Shown here: piece by piece, positions 43,663-51,631 of the stretch | How positions within the stretch are numbered: the first letter of the stretch is position 1 | Layout of the letters: each line of letters starts with the position of its first letter | Source of the DNA: Sulfurovum sp. | GTDB lineage: Bacteria; Campylobacterota; Campylobacteria; Campylobacterales; Sulfurovaceae | Length of the DNA: 64,000 bases | Assembly (NCBI GenBank): GCA_027049035.1 | Contig: JALTVI010000107.1 | Location: 73,824 to 137,823 of the forward strand | Reading direction: 5' to 3' | Position numbers and translations under genes: made by a program | The notes under the pieces: generated by a model | Told to the model about the DNA's origin: nothing | Database searches by the model: none | What the model saw: only the letters and a program-made list of their open reading frames with translations

Positions 43663-43687
43663 TTGGGCGCTTTGCGCCTGGCTCTTT
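43663..43687 (+). terminator. Hairpin after rpsO
   Basis: GGCGC (43666-43670) and GCGCC (43674-43678) form a short stem followed by TCTTT. The remainder of the gap 43649-43989 holds only the grpE-dnaK control region and an unremarkable AT-rich stretch. Confidence 0.5.
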
Positions 43688-43848
43688 ATATACATAATAC
43701 TTCTTTTTTACCCTTTTATTTCCACTTTTAATGATCGAAACTTCTGTTATGAAGATTTGTCGTACAGGATATAGTATCCCTATACATCCCCAACAGTCTA
43801 AAAAGTAGTGTCATAGTAGCGCACTCTTTAGTAATAGAATAATGCTTA

Positions 43849-43936
43849 TTTAATAAAGTTTAGTGGAATAGACTAAAGTTTATTAAATAAAATATCGCCT
43901 CAAGCCTTGACAAATTAGCACTCAATGTTGTATAAT
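43849..43936 (+). promoter_or_regulatory. grpE-dnaK promoter with HAIR-like inverted repeat
   Basis: Two 16-base arms with one mismatch, TTTAATAAAGTTTAGT and ACTAAAGTTTATTAAA (43849-43864 and 43872-43887), are separated by 7 bases. TTGACA (43907-43912) and TATAAT (43931-43936) follow with an 18-base spacer. Inside that spacer is TTAGCACTC (43915-43923), half of the HrcA operator CIRCE, but the other half is missing. The core TTTAGT-N7-ACTAAA is the same as before htpG. Confidence 0.75.
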
Positions 43937-43989
43937 GCATCCAATGCATTTGAAAACGGGTGCAAAGTTTAGGAAAAAAGGAGGTCTGT

Positions 43990-44547
43990 ATGGCAAAAGA
44001 GACGGAAAAAGATCTTGAACAGACTCAGAATGAAGAGACGGTTGAAGAGACTGAAGCTTCACAAAATGAAGAAGGCGGCGAAGTGAGTGAACTTGAAGCA
44101 GCCAAAGCGGAAGCGGCTGAGTACAAAGACAAGTACATCAGAGCGCATGCCGACTTTGAAAACGCAAAAAAGCGTCTGGAGAAAGACAAGGCCAATGCGG
44201 TAGCGTACGCAAATGAGAGTTTCGCAAAGGATATTCTGGCGGTACTCGATTCGTTCGACAATGCGCTCAGCTCCATCGAGAGTGCGGACAAAGAGAACGC
44301 GTCCGAAGTACTTGAGAAGATGCATGAAGGTGTCAAATTAACCTATGAGCAGCTTCGAAAGGTACTTGAAAAGAACCACATCAAAGAGATTTCGTGTGAA
44401 GGCGGATTCGATCCTGAGGTGCATCAGGCGATCATGCAGGTTGACAGCGATGAGCACGACAGCGGCGATATCGTCCAGGTGATGCAGAAAGGCTACACCA
44501 TCAAAGACCGCGTCCTCAGACCTGCAATGGTGAGCACCGCTAAGTAA
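43990..44547 (+). CDS. grpE: Nucleotide exchange factor GrpE
   Basis: 185 residues. A Glu-rich N-terminus is followed by a long coiled helix (AAEYKDKYIRAHADFENAKKRL) and the beta domain (FDPEVHQAIMQVDSDEHDSGDIVQVMQKGYTIKDRVLRPAMV). It releases ADP from DnaK. It starts at 43990 after GGAGGTCTGT. No hrcA precedes it, unlike the usual hrcA-grpE-dnaK order. The last codons are repeated 84 bases downstream, outside the gene. Confidence 0.96.
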   Translation: MAKETEKDLEQTQNEETVEETEASQNEEGGEVSELEAAKAEAAEYKDKYIRAHADFENAKKRLEKDKANAVAYANESFAKDILAVLDSFDNALSSIESADKENASEVLEKMHEGVKLTYEQLRKVLEKNHIKEISCEGGFDPEVHQAIMQVDSDEHDSGDIVQVMQKGYTIKDRVLRPAMVSTAK

Positions 44548-44632
44548 ACGTGAGTGAACCTCACGTTTATAGGTGCGAAACCGGAGCGTGGAGCAGAGCG
44601 ACCGCGTAGGCTGGAGAGCACCGCTAAATAAA
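44532..44632. repeat. Direct repeat of the grpE 3' end around a palindrome
   Basis: GAGCACCGCTAAGTAAA (44532-44548, the grpE end) reappears as GAGCACCGCTAAATAAA (44616-44632). Between them are the palindrome AACGTGAG/CTCACGTT and a segment (AACCGGAGCG...) that resembles part of the palindromic element at 50700. An insertion that duplicated its target would look like this. Confidence 0.6.
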
Positions 44633-44653
44633 AACTTGACAAAAAGTGACTCA

Positions 44654-44697
44654 ATGCAACAAAAGTTGCATCGATTCATTGAAAAAATGTGTATACT
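44654..44697 (+). promoter_or_regulatory. Possible internal promoter before dnaK
   Basis: A perfect palindrome ATGCAAC-N4-GTTGCAT (44654-44671) lies 20 bases before TATACT (44692-44697) in the grpE-dnaK gap. A good -35 is lacking, so this is tentative. Confidence 0.3.
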
Positions 44698-44740
44698 GAC
44701 ACTAGAAATTTAGAAAACAACTCTACATAAAGGATGAGCA

Positions 44741-46630
44741 ATGGGTAAAGTATTAGGAATCGACTTAGGAACAACCAACTCCGCGATGGCGGTCTACACC
44801 AACGGTGAGGCGGCGATTATCGCGAACAAAGAGGGGAAGAACACAACACCATCTGTTGTCGCGTTTACTGACAAGGGTGAAGTGCTTGTCGGTGAGCCGG
44901 CAAAACGCCAGGCGGTAACCAACCCCGAAAAGACCATCTACTCCATTAAGAGAATTATGGGATTGATGTGTAACGAAGAGAAGGCAGAGGAAGCAAAAGA
45001 GAGACTGCCATACCACATCATCGACAGAAACGGTGCGTGTGCAATCGAGGTTAGCGGTAAAACCTATACACCGCAGGAGATCTCTGCGAAGGTACTGATG
45101 AAACTCAAAGAGGATGCCGAAGCGTATCTGGGTGAGACAGTGACAGATGCGGTCATTACCGTACCTGCCTACTTCAACGACTCTCAGAGAAAGGCAACGA
45201 AAGAGGCCGGAACGATCGCGGGACTGAACGTACTGCGTATCATCAATGAGCCTACCTCTGCAGCGCTGGCGTACGGTCTTGACAAGAAAGATGCAGAGAA
45301 GATCGTCGTTTACGATCTGGGTGGTGGTACATTCGACGTAACGGCACTTGAGACAGGTGACGGCGTTGTCGAAGTACTGGCAACCGGTGGTGACGCATTC
45401 CTCGGTGGTGACGACTTTGACAACAGAATCATCGACTATGTCGCCGAAGAGTTCAAGAAAGAGACAGGCATCGACATCAAAGCGGACGTTATGGCGCTGC
45501 AGCGTGTCAAAGATGCGGCTGAAGCGGCGAAAAAAGAGCTCTCTTCCGCAACTGAGACAGAGATCAACCTGCCGTTCATCACTGCAGATGCAAGCGGACC
45601 TAAGCACCTGGTAACCAAGATTACCAGAGCGAAGTTTGAATCTCTGATTGCTGACCTGGTCGATAAGACCATCGATACGATCGGTGCCGTGCTGAAGGAT
45701 GCAGGTCTTACCAAGAATGACGTCAAAGAAATCGTCATGGTTGGTGGATCTACCCGTGTACCACTGGTACAGGAGAAGGTCAAGGCGTACTTCGGCAAAG
45801 AGCTGAACAAGTCGGTCAACCCTGACGAAGTCGTTGCAATCGGTGCAGCGATTCAGGGTGGTGTCCTTGCCGGAGATGTCAAAGATGTACTCCTGCTGGA
45901 TGTTACACCGCTCAGCCTCGGTATCGAGACACTTGGCGGCGTAATGACCAAAGTGATCGAGAAGGGTACGACTATTCCTGCGAAGAAGTCACAGATCTTC
46001 TCAACAGCGGAAGACAACCAGCCTGCGGTAAGCATCCATGTACTGCAGGGTGAGCGTGAGTTTGCCAAAGACAACAAATCGCTTGGTATGTTCGAGCTTC
46101 AGGGTATTCCGCCGGCACCAAGAGGGGTGCCTCAGATCGAGGTTACTTTCGATATCGATGCCAACGGTATCCTGACAGTATCGGCAGTTGACAAGGGGAC
46201 AGGAAAGTCTCAGGAGATCAAGATCACCGGTTCGTCAGGATTGAGTGAAGAAGAGATCGAAAAGATGATCCAGGATGCCGAAGCGCACAAAGCCGAAGAT
46301 GAGAAGCGCAAAGCGGTTGTCGAAGCGAAGAACCAGGCGGATGCGCTGATCCATCAGACAAGAAAGTCGCTTGACGAGCTTGGTGACAGTTTCGATGCAG
46401 GCGAGAAAGCGAACATCGAAGCGGCGATTGCAGACCTTGAAGCGGTACTCAAAGATGAGAATGCAACCAAAGAGCAGATCGATGAAAAGGTCAAAGCACT
46501 GACCGAGAAGTCGCACAAGCTTGCCGAAGCGGTTTACGCCAAAGAGCAGGGTGGACAGCAGGGTGCTGCCGGCGGTGACGCAGGCAAGAAAGCCGACGAT
46601 GACGATGTCATCGACGCAGAGGTTGAGTAA
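44741..46630 (+). CDS. dnaK: Chaperone DnaK (Hsp70)
   Basis: 629 residues. The ATPase domain has [38 protein letters not shown] and [11 protein letters not shown]. The linker [16 protein letters not shown] leads to the substrate domain ([17 protein letters not shown]) and a helical lid. The tail is Gly/Asp-rich, ending [11 protein letters not shown]. It folds and protects proteins in an ATP cycle with DnaJ and GrpE. Ribosome site AAAGGATGAGCA. It shares its operon with grpE, 193 bases upstream. Confidence 0.98.
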   Translation: MGKVLGIDLGTTNSAMAVYTNGEAAIIANKEGKNTTPSVVAFTDKGEVLVGEPAKRQAVTNPEKTIYSIKRIMGLMCNEEKAEEAKERLPYHIIDRNGACAIEVSGKTYTPQEISAKVLMKLKEDAEAYLGETVTDAVITVPAYFNDSQRKATKEAGTIAGLNVLRIINEPTSAALAYGLDKKDAEKIVVYDLGGGTFDVTALETGDGVVEVLATGGDAFLGGDDFDNRIIDYVAEEFKKETGIDIKADVMALQRVKDAAEAAKKELSSATETEINLPFITADASGPKHLVTKITRAKFESLIADLVDKTIDTIGAVLKDAGLTKNDVKEIVMVGGSTRVPLVQEKVKAYFGKELNKSVNPDEVVAIGAAIQGGVLAGDVKDVLLLDVTPLSLGIETLGGVMTKVIEKGTTIPAKKSQIFSTAEDNQPAVSIHVLQGEREFAKDNKSLGMFELQGIPPAPRGVPQIEVTFDIDANGILTVSAVDKGTGKSQEIKITGSSGLSEEEIEKMIQDAEAHKAEDEKRKAVVEAKNQADALIHQTRKSLDELGDSFDAGEKANIEAAIADLEAVLKDENATKEQIDEKVKALTEKSHKLAEAVYAKEQGGQQGAAGGDAGKKADDDDVIDAEVE

Positions 46631-46694
46631 ACCTCTGTAACAGTGCGACCAGTCGCATGGGCACTCCGCCCAGTTAAGTTATATTACTTCCTCC

Positions 46695-46732
46695 AAAGCC
46701 CGGTTTCCCGAAAGGGGAATCGGGCTTTTTTT
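46695..46732 (+). terminator. Intrinsic terminator of the grpE-dnaK operon
   Basis: AAAGCCCG pairs with CGGGCTTT with an inner TTCCC/GGGGAA stem, followed by a run of T. Strong and well placed after dnaK. Confidence 0.85.
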
Positions 46733-46855
46733 ATGCCAACTTTTTTCCATAGTCCCATAAGATTCATACAGAGATAGAGAGTTTTGGAAAAGTGCTTTAT
46801 AGAGAAATCGAAAGGTAGATGGGGTGAACGTGCGACAACTGCCACACGTTTGCGT

Positions 46856-48220
46856 TTAGAAGTCGAACGGCTGGAATACCATGACCCAGAAGTTTGCTCC
46901 TTCACTGCCGTAGGCGATATCGACACGAACAGGCACCTGTGCTACCATGGCTCTGAAGCCGATCCCTGCATCGAACTTCATATTGTCGAAGAGCCCACCA
47001 TTGTAACTGCCGTTGACATTACCCGCTTCAATAAACGGTGCAATCTGCAGCCAATCAACTGCCACCGGTAAGTAATCATTTTTCCTGAAGGGATTCCAGT
47101 TCAGAACGGCGCGGTACTCCATGGCACCATAGATGACGGCTCTGTCGGTGAAGCGGTTGGTGTTGTAGCCGCGCATTCTGAACATACCGCCAAGGCGTCC
47201 GCCTTCCCAGAGCGGCGGGCGGTTTTTTGTGATGCCGGGGTGACCGTCGACATCGTTGTTGTCATCCCATGAAAAGGAGTAGCCCGTCCAGAAACTCATT
47301 GCGAGCACATTCTGCTGTGTCCACGAGAAGGTGGGCAGGTCTACATAATGGTTATATTTGAACTCCAGGAAGTCCCAAGTCTGAAGTGAATCGCCCCATC
47401 CAAAGTCTCGGGAGTACTGCAGTTTGAACTGGTAGCCGCGGGAGGGGTTGAGATCGTAGTCGGTGTTGTCATGCTCTACAAAAAAACGCAGCCCGTTGGT
47501 GTTCCACTCCTGCAGTCCCTTGGATGAGCGGTCAATCCCTGTTGTCGGGGAGAGATAGTTGTCAAAGGAGTTGTGTTCATAAAAACCGGTGATACCCAGT
47601 GCAGTACGTCCGGTTACAAAAGGCGTGCCGCCGCCGTATCCTTCTCTGTCAATGGCAAAACCGTGTTTGAGAGGATAGTGTCCTTCCGGATTGTTCAGCC
47701 CCTCACCGATGGGGAGAACATACTTGAGTGTTACATAGATGAAGTCTTCATCTCCGGGAGATTCGACATAGTTCTTCTCATCGGATTTTTTGTCATGATC
47801 GTACATATAATAGCGTGCTTTTGGGAAGTAGCTCTTAAGCCCCAGTGCAGAGAAGAGCAGCCTGTCGGTGCCTGGGACGACATAGTCGAAGATGGCAGCG
47901 AAACCGCCGGAGAAGTTTTCTGTCTGCTGCTGTCCGTTGACGGTGACATCCTGGTCGGCACCGTAGAAAACGGTAGCTATTGCAGTAGTTTGCGGCTGGA
48001 TGAACCCTTTTTTGATTACACCGACACCACCGGAAAACCCGGTAGAATCGGTTGAAAATACATAAGGAACAAAGACAAGGTCTTTGCTTTGAGCGGTCGT
48101 GACCGTTTCATCGGATGTATTGGTATCAGGGGTCTCTGCTGTGCTGTCTGCAGCAAGAGGCTGACTCAAAAGGAGCATAGCAGTGAAAGCTGAAATGAGT
48201 ATACTGTTTTTCCTGTTCAT
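46856..48220 (-). CDS. Omp85-superfamily outer membrane barrel protein (short, no POTRA)
   Basis: 454 residues. Signal peptide ILISAFTAMLLLSQPLAADS, then a Ser/Thr/Asp-rich stretch and a beta-barrel. RMRGYNTNRFTDRAVIYGAMEYR contains the Omp85 VRGY-type motif, and the chain ends in Phe (VMVFQPFDF), the outer-membrane signal. There is no room for POTRA domains, so it resembles the standalone surface-antigen/D15 group rather than BamA. Its function is unknown; patatin-linked or transport roles are known elsewhere. Confidence 0.82.
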   Translation of the reverse strand: MNRKNSILISAFTAMLLLSQPLAADSTAETPDTNTSDETVTTAQSKDLVFVPYVFSTDSTGFSGGVGVIKKGFIQPQTTAIATVFYGADQDVTVNGQQQTENFSGGFAAIFDYVVPGTDRLLFSALGLKSYFPKARYYMYDHDKKSDEKNYVESPGDEDFIYVTLKYVLPIGEGLNNPEGHYPLKHGFAIDREGYGGGTPFVTGRTALGITGFYEHNSFDNYLSPTTGIDRSSKGLQEWNTNGLRFFVEHDNTDYDLNPSRGYQFKLQYSRDFGWGDSLQTWDFLEFKYNHYVDLPTFSWTQQNVLAMSFWTGYSFSWDDNNDVDGHPGITKNRPPLWEGGRLGGMFRMRGYNTNRFTDRAVIYGAMEYRAVLNWNPFRKNDYLPVAVDWLQIAPFIEAGNVNGSYNGGLFDNMKFDAGIGFRAMVAQVPVRVDIAYGSEGANFWVMVFQPFDF

Positions 48221-48313
48221 AAAGGTATTATAGGCTAAAATATATTACAGCCCATTGAGCAATTTTTGATAAATGTATAAATCAGTATGTGTTGAAATAA
48301 AGGATGAAAAACG

Positions 48314-48613
48314 ATGGAAACCCAAAAGTGTACGACACTCGAAGAGGCACGAAAAAAGATCGATGAGGTGGATGAAGAGATCATCAAACTGATTGCCAAA
48401 CGTAACGACTATATCAAGCAGATCGCACACTTCAAGACGAGTGTAGATGAGGTAAAAGCTGAAGAGCGTATCAACGATGTCATCTCCCGTGCCAGAGAGC
48501 AGGCTATTGCTCTTGGACTCTCCCCAAATCTCATCAATGATCTCTACGTACGCATGATCGATGCAATGGTAGAGAGCGAGATTGCGGAGTTCAACAACGC
48601 AAAGAGCTTTTAG
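48314..48613 (+). CDS. Chorismate mutase (AroQ type)
   Basis: 99 residues of helix. EEARKKIDEVDEEIIKLIAKRNDYIKQIAHFK is the AroQ start with the Arg and Lys of the active site, and RINDVISRAREQAIALGL and LYVRMIDAMVESEIAEF complete the fold. It turns chorismate into prephenate for Phe and Tyr. The stop overlaps the stop of the opposite lipoprotein gene. Confidence 0.9.
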   Translation: METQKCTTLEEARKKIDEVDEEIIKLIAKRNDYIKQIAHFKTSVDEVKAEERINDVISRAREQAIALGLSPNLINDLYVRMIDAMVESEIAEFNNAKSF

Positions 48614-48783
48614 TCCTGTTCCTCTTCATCATCTCCGACAACCGCATGTGCAGTACTGCCGGCAAGACCGATGGTGGTACCCACTACCGTGCCGGCAGCA
48701 GAGAGAGGTGCGGTAACTACTTGAGTGCACCCGCCAAGCAGCAGGATCGAGATAAAAAAGAGAGACAGTATAGTTGTTTTCAT
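48610..48783 (-). CDS. Tiny lipoprotein, unknown
   Basis: 57 residues. MKTTILSLFFISILLLGGC is a lipoprotein signal with Cys19, followed by a Gly/Ala/Val-rich stretch (TVVGTTIGLAGSTAHAVVG) that could insert in or lie on a membrane, and an acidic tail DDEEEQD. It resembles many small NF038104-type lipoproteins of this phylum; function unknown. Confidence 0.65.
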   Translation of the reverse strand: MKTTILSLFFISILLLGGCTQVVTAPLSAAGTVVGTTIGLAGSTAHAVVGDDEEEQD

Positions 48784-48870
48784 AGCGGAAGTGTAGCATA
48801 CGTTAATGTGTGTAATGCTCTGCACACTGCCATGGTACAATGGCAGCAATGAAACCGTAAAGGATATTGT

Positions 48871-49524
48871 GTGAAGATACTGCTGCTTGAAGATGATGTG
48901 ATTTTGCAGGAGATCATCGAAGAGTTTCTGCAGGAGTGCGGTCATGAGGTGGTAAGCTTCTATGACGGTGAGAAGGCACTCGATGCTATTGGTGAGGAGC
49001 GTTTTGACCTGCTGCTGCTCGATGTGAATGTACCAAGCATAGACGGATTTGAAATTCTTGCCTATCTACGGGATATCGGCAATACCACGCCGGCCATCTA
49101 CATTACCTCTCTTGCAGGTATTGAAGACCTCAAAAAAGGGTTCGCACTCGGAGCGGACGACTACCTCAAAAAGCCGTTCGATCTTGAAGAGCTTCAGGTG
49201 CGTATTGAACATATTGCCAAGGCAAATTTCCTACAGGAAGAGATTGAGATTGACGGTATAAAGTTTATCCCCAGAGCACATCAGCTTATTGTCGGCGGCA
49301 GAACCATTGAAATGCGTCAAAAAGAGGCGCAGGTACTCGAGTACTTCATCCGTAACCAAGGCAAGATCATCTCCTGTGACGAGATCATCGAGAATATCTG
49401 GGAAGATGAGAATATTCCTACACACGCGACGATACGCACCTATATCAAAAACTTAAGAAGAATGTTCGACAAGCCCTATTTCGAAAATATCAAAGGAGAG
49501 GGATATCGTTTTAACATCGTATGA
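48871..49524 (+). CDS. OmpR-family response regulator
   Basis: 217 residues. Receiver (LLLEDDVIL, Asp in LLLLDVNVP, Lys in YLKKPFD) and a C-terminal winged helix (RTIEMRQKEAQVLEYFIRNQG, HATIRTYIKNLRRMFD, GEGYRFNIV). It begins at GTG 48871 behind AAAGGAT. It pairs with the kinase gene that overlaps its 3' end. The target genes are unknown. Confidence 0.92.
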   Translation: MKILLLEDDVILQEIIEEFLQECGHEVVSFYDGEKALDAIGEERFDLLLLDVNVPSIDGFEILAYLRDIGNTTPAIYITSLAGIEDLKKGFALGADDYLKKPFDLEELQVRIEHIAKANFLQEEIEIDGIKFIPRAHQLIVGGRTIEMRQKEAQVLEYFIRNQGKIISCDEIIENIWEDENIPTHATIRTYIKNLRRMFDKPYFENIKGEGYRFNIV

Positions 49525-50680
49525 ACGCCGGTCGCTCTTCCGCTTTCTGGCACTCTATCTGGTTTCGGTATTCGTACTGCTGGCGATCATCGGGTATCTC
49601 TTTTTTGAAAACAACCGCACGGCGATGAAGAGTGCGATGAAGTTCGAGATGATGTATCAGGGGCGGATGCTCTCTTCCAAGATCGTGATGAAGGCGATGC
49701 AGGAGAAGGGGATGGATGAGGCCGATGCGGTCAATTTCCTCGCCTCATTGAAGCACTGCCGTTTCGATGTGGGTTACTACGACAAAGAGGGGGATGCGCT
49801 CTATACGGAGATAGACGACGTTCCGAAGTTCAATAAAGAGTTTTATATCGACAACGGATGCTGCTATACGGTACTGGAGGACAGAAGCGACCATCTTGGG
49901 GTACATTACGTGGTGCTTAAAGAGAATGAGCTTATGGAGAGCTTCAAGCAGCTTCGGCTGAAGATCATCGGCTATCTGCTGCTCTCCTTTTTGCTGATGG
50001 GGGTGGTGGGCTACTTTCTGGGCAGGCTCTTTTTGCAGCCGGTGCGTGAGCAGATCGAGTCGCTGGACCAGTTCATCTCCGATACGACCCATGAACTCAA
50101 CACGCCCATATCAGCGATTTTGATGACGATCCGATCGCTCAAGGGGTGTGATGAGAAGAAGATGAAACGCCTTGAGGCAAGTGCCAAGCGCCTGCATGTA
50201 ATGTACAGTTCGCTTACCTACCGTCTTGAGGGCAAAGAGGAAGAGGTGGAGCGGTTTGACTTTGCGGAAGTGGTCGAGGAGAGGGTGGGGTACATCAAAG
50301 AGCTGATCGACTCCAAGAAGCTGAAGTTGTCAGTGACACTGGAGCCCACAGAGGTGGAGATGTCGCGCAGTTCGGCCGAGCGGCTCATCGACAACCTCCT
50401 CTCCAATGCCGTCAAGTACAGCGATGTGGGTGACAGTATCGATGTGACGCTCAAAGAGCGTGTGCTTAAGGTGGCCGATACGGGAATAGGGATCGCCAAG
50501 AAAGATCAGGAGGATATCTTCAAGCGCTACAAGCGTGCCAACAGCGAGCGCGGCGGATTCGGGATAGGGCTGAATATCGTGCTGGGGATCTGCAGGCAGT
50601 ACCGTATCAAGCTTGACCTCGATTCGGAAGTAGGGGAGGGCACCACCTTTACGCTTTGGTTCCCGCCTTTAAAGTCCTAA
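49505..50680 (+). CDS. Sensor histidine kinase with no standard start codon
   Basis: The kinase has a first membrane helix encoded from about 49535 (FLALYLVSVFVLLAIIGYLF), a short periplasmic part with paired Cys (NGCCYTV), TM2 (LLLSFLLMGVVGYFLG), HisKA with His in TTHELNTPISAIL, and an ATPase with NLLSNAVKY and GFGIGLNIVLG. No ATG, GTG or TTG occurs in this frame between the stop at 49454 and ATG 49625, which would lose TM1. AAAGGAGAGG (49492-49501) sits six bases before ATC 49505, so I place the start there, tentatively. It pairs with the regulator upstream. Confidence 0.8.
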   Translation: MVLTSYERRSLFRFLALYLVSVFVLLAIIGYLFFENNRTAMKSAMKFEMMYQGRMLSSKIVMKAMQEKGMDEADAVNFLASLKHCRFDVGYYDKEGDALYTEIDDVPKFNKEFYIDNGCCYTVLEDRSDHLGVHYVVLKENELMESFKQLRLKIIGYLLLSFLLMGVVGYFLGRLFLQPVREQIESLDQFISDTTHELNTPISAILMTIRSLKGCDEKKMKRLEASAKRLHVMYSSLTYRLEGKEEEVERFDFAEVVEERVGYIKELIDSKKLKLSVTLEPTEVEMSRSSAERLIDNLLSNAVKYSDVGDSIDVTLKERVLKVADTGIGIAKKDQEDIFKRYKRANSERGGFGIGLNIVLGICRQYRIKLDLDSEVGEGTTFTLWFPPLKS

Positions 50681-50699
50681 TGGAGGAGGGTAGCTGATC

Positions 50700-50861
50700 G
50701 GTTTCACTCGATAGCTCTGGCAGGTGCAAATATGAGAAGCGTAAACGAAAGACAACTGCTTGTCTTTCGTAGCTTCGGAACCGGAATGGTCGGAGCAAAG
50801 CGCAGCCATGGAGGCGCCACCCTTCGGGCTGAGTGCACCTTTGTCGCCATCGAGTGAAACC
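50700..50861. repeat. Large palindromic repeat element, copy 1
   Basis: 162 bases closed by perfect 13-base arms GGTTTCACTCGAT/ATCGAGTGAAACC, with an AGGTGCA/TGCACCT pair and an inner hairpin ACGAAAGACAA/TTGTCTTTCGT. Its left arm and CCCTTCGGG core recur at 63938-64000. It lies between converging kinase and CBS genes and codes for nothing plausible. Confidence 0.75.
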
Positions 50862-50876
50862 TACATCACTAGGGGG

Positions 50877-51269
50877 TTAACCCATCTGCTCCATAAGAAT
50901 GCCGATGATATCGCTCATCGTGAGGATACCCTGCAGTTCGTTGTTGTCGATGACCAGCAGGCGTTTGATGGAGCTTGTGACCATCATACGTGCGGCATAT
51001 TTCATCTCCAGCCCGGCGGATACGGAGATGGCCGGTGTGTTGGCGATGTCGTAAACATTGAGCAGGTCGATGTCGCCATCCTCGGCAACGATGCTCTGCA
51101 GAATGTTTTTGAAGGTCACCAGGCCGTAGGCGCCCGAGGGGGAGGTCTTCTCTACCACTACGGAGCGTACCTTGTGTTCGCGCATCAGCTGCAGCGCTTC
51201 GCGGACTGTCGCCATGGGGGAGACGGTTATGAGCTTCTCTTTTGGGGTCATTACTTCTTTGACTAACAT
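50877..51269 (-). CDS. CBS-domain pair protein
   Basis: 130 residues made of two CBS motifs: VKEVMTPKEKLITVSPMATVREALQLM and, later, NTPAISVSAGLEMKYAARMM with LLVIDNNELQGILTMSDI. Such pairs bind adenine nucleotides and regulate partner proteins. It is the last gene of a leftward cassette (DUF1538, PII-like, CBS), 11 bases after the PII-like gene. It probably senses energy state for the DUF1538 transporter; that is inference. Confidence 0.9.
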   Translation of the reverse strand: MLVKEVMTPKEKLITVSPMATVREALQLMREHKVRSVVVEKTSPSGAYGLVTFKNILQSIVAEDGDIDLLNVYDIANTPAISVSAGLEMKYAARMMVTSSIKRLLVIDNNELQGILTMSDIIGILMEQMG

Positions 51270-51280
51270 CGTATTCTCCT

Positions 51281-51631
51281 TTAAATCATACTTTTGATAT
51301 TCTCTTCGAACGTGTGCAGCTCTTCATTGTCCAGACCCGTTACGTGGCTGAGCGGGAAGGTGAAGGTAAAGCCGCTGTTTTCCTTGCTGTCGAGGTCGAA
51401 CCTCTCTCTGAGGGTGCGCATCACCTGCAAGCTCAGTTTGCGCGGCAGTACAAAGAGCAGAACCGAGACATTCTCTTCAAGTGTAAGACCGAAGAATACC
51501 TTTTTCTCTTTGAGACCGATGTTCTTTCCGTGCAGTATGGTGACCGAACCCGCACCGGCCTCTTTGGCCGTTTGTATAGCGGCCTCTTCATCCTTGTCAG
51601 AGATGACGACAACGAGTGCAGTGAATTTCAT
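51281..51631 (-). CDS. PII-like signalling protein
   Basis: 116 residues with the ferredoxin-like PII fold pattern: [32 protein letters not shown] (start of PII with the Gly-x-Gly turn), [13 protein letters not shown], and [11 protein letters not shown]. The T-loop Tyr for uridylylation of GlnB is absent, so it is a noncanonical PII, similar in idea to SbtB-type regulators of transporters. Its ATG overlaps the DUF1538 stop (ATGA), so it is made in step with that protein. Confidence 0.85.
   Translation of the reverse strand: MKFTALVVVISDKDEEAAIQTAKEAGAGSVTILHGKNIGLKEKKVFFGLTLEENVSVLLFVLPRKLSLQVMRTLRERFDLDSKENSGFTFTFPLSHVTGLDNEELHTFEENIKSMI

Noticed and set aside
43915-43941. Complete CIRCE operator at grpE
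   Set aside because: Only the left half TTAGCACTC is present; the right half does not match GAGTGCTAA.
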